Assembly (NCBI GenBank): GCA_011763485.2
Contig: JAANSK020162224.1
Location: 1-25,315 of the forward strand
Reading direction: 5' to 3'
DNA length: 25,315 nt
From: Isoetes engelmannii
Taxonomy: Eukaryota; Streptophyta; Lycopodiopsida; Isoetales; Isoetaceae
The translations under genes and the position numbers were made by a program. Of the stretch, positions 19,156 through 25,315 are shown in pieces. The notes under the pieces were generated by a model. That model saw nothing but the letters and a program-made list of their open reading frames with translations. It had not been told where the DNA came from and did no database searches. Position 1 is the stretch's first letter. Every line of letters starts with the position of its first letter.

Positions 19156-19998
19156 CTACCTTTTAGCCTTCTCCTTTTCTTGTAATAACTTCACAGCTTC
19201 TGCTTGGACCCCAACAGAGAGTGGCTCTTTGACAACCTTTTCAACAATTTCTTTTCTATCTCTAATCATAATGCAGGTTAAGAATATGAAGATTGTCAAT
19301 TAATAGAAGCTAGTAAGCTTAAAAGAGCATTTAGCAGATAATGCAGGATACAATGAGTTTGGAGATGTTCCACCAATAGAATCAGCTTCTTCTGGATCTG
19401 GCAGATAGTAGCCTACAAGATTCACACTTTTCATACCAGACAATGAAAACTCCATATCTTCTTCTACAATGAGTTTGAGTTGTGTGGACTGCTTGTCAAG
19501 AGTATGTAGTGTACATAAATAAAATGTTTTAGGTGGTGATGTTTGTTGTGGCCTTCTTATGGTGCAAGCCACGCACACTTGATGATTAAACAGAAACAAA
19601 TTTGGGACCAAAGTAGCCTGTAACATCATTTAAAACCACCATAAATTTACAGACCATAAGAAGGTAAATTATGCACCAGAGAATTTAGAGATAAATTGCA
19701 TACACCAAGTTGTAGATTCAATTAACATGCAAATTCTGCAACACTAAACCACTCTGCTTGCCAATTTGAAAACCAGAACATAAAATGCAATGCAAATACC
19801 TAAATATGTAGTACAAACAAAAAATTGGAGGTCATTGAAATCGATTTTGTTATTCATAAAGAAGACCTTTAATCCCCGTTCCTGTTTCTCTGCTCTGCAA
19901 ATTTAGCAAACCTTTATGGAATCGTGAACACAATTTGAATGGGTCAAAAATCTTAATCTTACCTGCATGGCTAGCAAAGGCTATCATAGATCTGCCAT
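19156..19998 (-). pseudogene. Nucleoplasmin-like (FKBP-type NPL) gene fragment, left copy
   Basis: The minus strand holds an ATG-led segment (MIAFASHA) ending GCAG|GTAAGATT (intron from 19962), a possible short exon EKQERGLK near 19900, and a main exon from 19617 after an intact TTACAG acceptor. The main exon reads ATLVPNLFLFNHQVCVACTI, YLCTL, LKLIVEEDMEFSLSGMKSVN and LVGYYLPDPEEAD. The run ATL...C-I...LCTL...DK...EED-EFS-GM-SV-L-GYY matches the beta-strand pattern of plant nucleoplasmin-like domains at the N-terminus of nuclear FKBPs and HD2 proteins. A last segment (19261-19156) follows an acceptor-like GATTAG and reads EIVEKVVKEPLSVGVQAEAV, KLLQEKEKAKR and a stop. There is no peptidyl-prolyl isomerase domain. 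Exon 1 lacks the usual FWG motif. I regard it as a captured or truncated gene piece; transcription cannot be judged. Confidence 0.5.
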
Positions 19999-20205
19999 GT
20001 TAACTTCGGATGACATGAAGGCAATTTGTAGGGTTTTTGGAAGAAGGAACGTCGAACGCATATCGATCTAACTCCTATAATCGACTACGGTAGTGGGCGA
20101 AGATGATATGGGTGGGAAGACCTCCTCGAACAAATTGGGCGAATTTGTTTCATATTTCCAACGAACATATCCTATTGTGCCATCATGGCAAAAAAAACCA
20201 AAAAT

Positions 20206-20459
20206 GTCAAAATATAGCAATTTTGCTATAAATCGCCCCTAAAAGCATCATGATCCCAAAGGTAAATCGTTAGAAAAATCCGACATACTCTCGTTTTGAG
20301 ATTATCCTGCTAAAGATACCCAGTGCGAATTGATGCAATAGCTACAAGCTTTTTCTTAGACAAGAAAGCAAGCAAATAAGCTTGTGGTCCTGGTGCCAAA
20401 GCAGGATTTATATGTGCATGGTAGTGACCAGGTTTAACTTGAGCTAAGGTAACTGCTTC
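20206..20459. other. Spacer edge between left arm and LINE fragment
   Basis: About 250 bp of AT-rich sequence without a coding signal, probably the 3' flank of the LINE piece. I see no poly-A tail or duplicated target that would fix the insertion edge. Confidence 0.4.
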
Positions 20460-21035
20460 CCATATCTCTTGAGAAAAATGACAGCGAGATATTGTTCCAA
20501 AAGCTCAGGATTAAAACTGGCAAGTACCATGCAGTGGTCCGGTTGCATAGACTAGCGAGCAAACCTGGCAAGCACCATGCAGTGGTCCGGTTGAACAGAC
20601 CAGCAAGCAAACCATACATTACAATGCACTTTCCAATATCGTTTCAAGCACTGATGAAGTCCAGCCATGGCAAGCGTTGAGAAGAGGGTACCTATCATCA
20701 TCCATGTGATGTATCTTGCTGATATAATGGAGATGGTGTTTTATGGCAGAATGTTGAAGAGGTGAGAAACATGTCTCTTGCAAAATAATAGCATGGGGCA
20801 CCATAGCTTTGACTTTGAGTAAGTAAGAAAGGACTTTTGCACCCGTTCCAAGCTCTCCTAAGCACTAGCACTAATGGAAGGCCCCCACACTTCAGAACCA
20901 TACAATAAAACAGGCTCTACCAAAGCCCGAAACAAGTGAGCTTTCCGTGATCAATCATGGATCTATGCGTGATAACAATTGTTTTGTAATGCATAAAGTG
21001 CTCTCCAGCCAGCAGGCACACGTTTGGTAATACAC
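20460..21035 (-). pseudogene. LINE reverse-transcriptase C-terminal fragment in the spacer
   Basis: The minus strand reads RVPAGWRALYALQNNCYHA, stop, IHD, stop, SRKAHLFRALVEPVLLYGSE, VWGPSISASA, stop, ESLERVQKSFLTYLLKVKAM, VPHAIILQETCFSPLQHSAI and KHHLHYISKIHHMDDDRYPL. The LF-ALV-PVLLYGSEVWG motif, followed by a LE-VQKSFL segment and a helical tail, is the conserved region after the catalytic domain of plant non-LTR retrotransposon reverse transcriptases. Internal stops and the absence of the catalytic YADD region show a dead 3' piece. It forms nearly the whole spacer between the inverted-repeat arms. Confidence 0.75.
20517..20612. repeat. 48-bp tandem duplication inside the LINE fragment
   Basis: Two 48-bp copies, 20517-20564 and 20565-20612, each begin CTGGCAAG and contain ACCATGCAGTGGTCCGGTTG. 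They differ at about five positions. The duplication is frame-neutral. Confidence 0.9.
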
Positions 21036-21310
21036 TGGTCCCAACGTGTTCTTATAGAATTCTACACCAAGATGTTCTTATAGAATTCCCAATTTGATCC
21101 CTTTTTTTTTTTTTTTTGGCCACGATGGCACAATAGGATCTGTTCATTGGAAAGACGAAATGAATTCGCCCAATTTTTTTGGGGAGGTCTTCCCGCCCAT
21201 ACCATCTTTGTCCACTACCGTAATCGATTATAGGAGTTAGATCGTCATGCCTTCGATGTTCCTTCTTCCAAAAATCCTACAAATCGCCTTCATGTCATTC
21301 GAAGTTAACA

Positions 21311-22145
21311 TGGCAGATCTGTGATGGCTTTTGCTAGCCGTGCAAGTAAGATTAAGATTTATTCAAACTGTGTTCACAATTCTATAAAGGTTTGCAAAAT
21401 TTGCAGAGCAGAGAAACAGGAACGAGGATTAAAGGTTTTCTTTGTGAATAACAAAATCGATTTCAATGAGCACCAATTCTTTGTTTGTACTACATATTTA
21501 GGTATTTGCATTGCATTTTATGTTCTGGTTTTCAAATTGGCAAGCAGAGTGGTCTAGTATTGCAAAATTTGCATGTTAATTGAATCTACAACTTGGTGTA
21601 TACAATTTATCTCTAAATTCTCTGGTGCATAATTTACCTTCTTATGGTTTGTAAATTTATGGTGGTTTTAAATGATGTTACATGCTACTTTGGTCTCAAA
21701 TTTGTTTCTGTTTAATCATCAAGTGAGCGTGGCTTGCACCATAAGAAGGCCGCAACAAACATCACCACCTGAAGCATTTTATTTATGTACACTACGTACT
21801 CTTGACAAGCAATCCACACAACTCAAACTCATTGTAGAAGAAGATATGGAGTTTTTATTGTCTGGTATGAAAAGTGTGAAGCTTGTAAGCTACTATCTGT
21901 CAGATCTAGAAGAAGCTGATTCTATTGGTGGAACATCTCCAGACTCATTGTATCCTGCATTATCTGCTAAATGCTCTTTTAAGTTTATTAGCTTCTATTA
22001 GTTGACAATCTTTATATTTTTAACCTGCATAGTGATTAGAGATAGAAAAGAAATTGTTGAAAAGGTTGTCAAAGAGCCACCCTCTGCTGGGTTGCAAGCA
22101 GAAGCTATGAAATTATTACAAGAAAGGGAGAAGGCTAAAAGATAA
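21311..22145 (+). pseudogene. Nucleoplasmin-like (FKBP-type NPL) gene fragment, right copy
   Basis: Mirror image of the left copy, running away from the spacer. The main exon (21672-22001 open) differs from the left copy at 14 of 109 residues, including Pro to Ser and Pro to Leu in the YYLPDPEEAD stretch. The acceptor that reads TTACAG on the left is TTACAT here (21678-21683), so normal splicing into this exon is lost. The last segment (22040-22145) reads EIVEKVVKEPPSAGLQAEAM, KLLQEREKAKR and a stop. The many amino-acid changes for a recent duplicate suggest little or no selection. Confidence 0.5.
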
Positions 22146-23984
22146 TTCTGTTTTTTTAGCTGCAAAATGTAGTCTTCCCATTCCTAACTCAAATTTATGC
22201 AGTGTTCGTTTCATCTTAAAAAGATGTATTATTAGTCAGGAGAAGCAAAGGAAGAAGAGAAAGGGATCATCAAACTGAGTTAGATTTTATCACATATATG
22301 AATAAATACTATTGTAACACATCTTATTCTTGGACTTTGCACAAGTCTGAAGGACATGATTGGGCATTTCAGTTAGTTTTGTAAAAAAATTGTGAAAACA
22401 GGTATATATCCTCTATAGATGGGATGGATGCATGAGATTCTTATCAAGGAGTGGATGGATCTGATTCCTTGCATCAGATGTTATATGTTTGTCATTTTAC
22501 TATGGTTCGATCAGCCAGTTCTACTCTATCAAGTCAATTTTGCAGTCTATCTGCATGCTTATCAATCTACAACACTTAGTATGCCTAAAAGGTTGAGATG
22601 CAGGCGTGCAAATAAGCTCTTCTTCATGATAGGGACTTAAATGTGATTGCTGTTACAAATAGCAGAAGAAGATCTGCTTCTCTAAGCTAAATGTCTAAAT
22701 GTTACATTTTCTATGTTGATAGGCTGTTAGCATAAGAAGACATCGGCTGATAGGCTTCTCGTATTTTTTATGTTCTCATATTAGCTTCTCATATTTAGCT
22801 TGTGTTTGTTCTCATATTAACATGCTCTGAATAAGCAAATTTAATAAGTTAGATGTAGAAGTCGAAGTTGAAGTGAGGAAGAAAACCTTACAGGTGAGAT
22901 ATTACAGAAGTTTTGTATAAAGAAAATCATACTACGGTTGTATAATGAAAATCTTACAGAGAAATTATGTGTAATCAGCATGCATGCACGTAGAAGCAAT
23001 CATAATGCATGCATTATGAAGTAAGTCAGATTCATTTGTATGTTCTTTTTTCTACTATCTTCCAATGTATCTTAGCAGCAGATCGGATTCATTTGTGACA
23101 GAGAACCAAGTCGGATTCATTTGGCATGCCAAACTGTTTGGTTTAGGAATTAGGATTCTATTCCTACGGTTGGTATTCGCATCCAGACTCTAAACTATGA
23201 AGTTACGAAGATTAAAATGAACAGGGTTTGATTCGAATCCAAATGAACAGTGCCTGAACCGAAACCGGATGAGTAATGCAATTTTAAAATGACCATTTTG
23301 ATAAGCTTTGAAGATGAAAAAATACATTTCGAAGATTTGCGGATGAATAGTGCAATTTGGAAATGACGATTTGATAAGCTTTGAAGATGAAAAAACAAAC
23401 AAATGGTCTATAATATTGAAAAAACAATTGAAATTGAGATATTGGATTAATTGCAACTTATATAGCTATGCTAATTGAGTTGTATTTAATTTCAAGGAGA
23501 TCGTTTGATTAAACAAGAAATATGTCTAGCCCAATGTAAGTGATTAAAATTCTCTTGTGGTAGTGAGGTGGCACTTACATGATGACTAAGGTGGCATACT
23601 ACAATCACAATGACAACCAATTCTCTCACTTGGCTCAATTGTTTTTTACATGACGTACTTGACTTGGATTGATTTTTTCTACTTGGTTGAACTTCGTTTG
23701 GCTTGGATATGGCAATAAGGTGGAAATGACATGTTAATGAGGTCTACTTAAATTTTGTGACATTAGGATTTCATGCACAATGGTTCATGCATCCACGATG
23801 TTTAGGCAATTAGCATCGCCACAAGGACTATCACGTTTTTTTGGTAGTTTTTTATCGCCACAAATACTACGAAAATTCTTATGTAGGTATTATTTTATCG
23901 CCTTTGAAAATTTCCTTGGCCTTAAAAGTGGCACCTTATGAACTATACAAATACGAGGAATGATGCCACTAAAATCATCATTGT
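22146..23984. other. Outer part of the right arm; no gene
   Basis: The mirror of 17390-19150. Both arms contain the AAAGCTTATCAAA-TGRTCATTT words twice (near 17995 and 18066 on the left; 23300 and 23370 on the right). Short Phe/Ser-rich open frames come from these. A CTTGGATTGATTTTTTCTACTTG block is conserved in both arms. No RNA gene was recognised. Confidence 0.4.
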
Positions 23985-23985
23985 T

Positions 23986-25315
23986 CTGGACATATGGTAT
24001 TTCTATACACACCCAACGGCCATGGTTTGTAATTCATGAGATTCCCTTTCATTTTGTCTTCTAGGATGTCTGGTTACAACAACGATATTTAGGGACACAC
24101 CCTTAGCATACATTTGTATTTCTGGACAGGTCCCTTGGTATTTCGGGAGATGACCAAGGTATCTCTTTATATACCTTGGTATTTATGGACTCACCCAATG
24201 GCTTTCAGATTGATTCTCAAACTTCTTTAAACTAGTACCCTTGGAATGTAATTACCCGTTATTTTAAGTTAATCTTAAATTAGTTTAGTTATCTCAATGT
24301 TTTCCCTTGGTTCACTATCATGTAATTCACTATGGCTTATTACTGCCTGGTATTTTCTATATGCTCGGGCCAAAAAATCCAATCTATATTTATTGGGACG
24401 TCTTATTGAAAGCAAATCCATTCCTTCAGAAAAAGAAATATCCAGAACAATCAGTTTTCATAAAAAGTGAACAATAGAAGTTTTAACAGCAAAGGAAGCA
24501 TTCATCATCACAGTTTTGGTGGATCAACACTAACCATCACAGGTTTGGATATTCAGTAGCACAGGAAATGTTGATTTTTAGATTTTAAGTTCAAATTTTC
24601 AAGATCTTCAGATTTCCAAAATACCATGGTAAAAAAGGGCTTAGTAGAAGAAACTCATGTGCAGATAGATCATATCATTTTTGGAGGTTTTTTGGCCTAT
24701 ACAACTGTCTTGTGCAATTTGCCAAGCAGGCTGCTAAAGGTATCCCTGCAGTTTGTTACATCGGCCTTATCGAACCAGTCTGGTTTCACCTACAATTCAG
24801 CCAAGCCAGCCTGAATTAACATAAGAAAAAATGAAAATAAATGAGAGAGGTAGACATCGAACCTCGGTAGAGTGTAGTTGCAGCTGTAAGTCTTTCAAAA
24901 CAAACGAATAAAACACCTTGCATGCAAAAGCGTGTACACATCACAGTCAGATCCGTTTTGTTGCTGGGGCGTTCACGTTTCCTTTGCTTGGATGTCAGGC
25001 CAGTCAGGGGCAGGGCTGCCCCAAAGCTTATGAACTTCAGTGATCATCTTGCAGCCAAGACATGCATATGAAATTGAACTTAACAAAAGTGAGGAAATCA
25101 GGCTTGCAAAACACTTACTCCATTGTTTCACGAGCAATTTTAGCAGAATGATGGCGTCTCAAGGAGTCAAAATGCAGCAGAGTAGGGTCTGGAGCTCCAA
25201 ACGCCCTACATGTTTCCCAATCAGCACAGTAGATGTAAAATGCACGAATTCATTAATTTGAGAAATCCAAGCTCTTTTGAGAATTTTGAGCTAGCTAGCT
25301 GGACTCCCATGCTTA
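23986..25315. other. Right flank; no gene seen
   Basis: Positions 23990-24200 hold loose repeats of a TTGGTATTTMTGGACWCACCC-like word (near 23995, 24110, 24137 and 24177). A perfect short hairpin, GGGGCAG-GG-CTGCCCC, lies at 25007-25022. Open stretches at 24626-24814 and 25040-25261 on the plus strand have no family signature and no supported splice context. Confidence 0.35.

Larger units (their letters stand above)
17390..20205 (+). repeat. Large inverted repeat, left arm
   Basis: About 2.8 kb that matches the reverse complement of 21101-23985 along its length. The outer end is ACAATGATGATTTTAGTGGC and the inner end lies at TGTGCCATCATGGCAAAAAA. Over a 440-bp outer stretch compared by eye I count roughly 27 differences (about 94% identity). 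Local indels are present, including sequence near 18555 that is absent from the other arm. I found no target-site duplication at the outer edges. Confidence 0.92.
21101..23985 (-). repeat. Large inverted repeat, right arm
   Basis: Reverse-complement partner of 17390-20205. It starts at a T-run followed by GGCCACGATGGCACAATAGG and ends at AAATCATCATTGTT. Arm-specific changes include the longer T-run at the inner edge (21101-21117), small deletions, and an extra stretch near 23085-23150 with repeated GATTCATTTG words. Confidence 0.92.

Noticed and set aside
1-25315. CRISPR array, rRNA or tRNA genes, operons
   Set aside because: Direct repeats here lack regular unique spacers, no cloverleaf or rRNA signature was recognised, and the intron-bearing genes show a plant nuclear genome.

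Overview
The window is intron-bearing, AT-rich nuclear DNA from a land plant. The evidence is GT/AG introns of plant size, a plastid-targeted starch-binding (CBM20) protein, a plant GH17-CBM43 beta-1,3-glucanase remnant, a G-type lectin receptor fragment, a plant nucleoplasmin-like/FKBP-type domain, and much degenerate transposon sequence. A seedless vascular plant such as a fern is possible, but the sequence does not settle the lineage. One run of exactly 100 N (11282-11381) marks a scaffold gap.

Layout. Positions 1-5350 hold degraded, probably transposon-derived coding remnants (1635-2210 +, 2620-2830 +, 4659-5344 -) and a 15-bp minisatellite (3575-3880). Positions 6131-7050 hold a roughly 108-nt foldback, an array of short dyads built on a GACTCGCGAGTC core, and two adjacent perfect palindromes. 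A transposon-type coding fragment (7397-7860 -) follows. At 8797-10345 a G-type lectin/PAN receptor fragment (-) lies beside a broken GH17 glucanase with a CBM43 start (+).

The best gene is on the minus strand at 14703-10910. A transit-peptide-like first exon is followed by three tandem CBM20 domains, each split by a short intron whose length is a multiple of three and which contains no stop codon. Acidic linkers between the domains have themselves been duplicated in 108-bp and 216-bp steps. Closing the N gap without adding bases keeps the frame and gives a protein of about 910 residues. An 8-bp deletion between units 1 and 2 must be bypassed, most simply by a later splice acceptor.

From about 17390 to 23985 lies a large inverted repeat: arms of about 2.8 kb, about 94% identical over a 440-bp stretch compared by eye. 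Its 0.9-kb spacer is a dead LINE reverse-transcriptase tail. Each arm carries a divergently oriented fragment of a nucleoplasmin-like (FKBP-type NPL) gene. The rest is flanking sequence with no gene I can support.

The genes do not form a pathway. The one probably functional locus is the triple-CBM20 gene, with an inferred role in plastid starch binding. The others are remnants.
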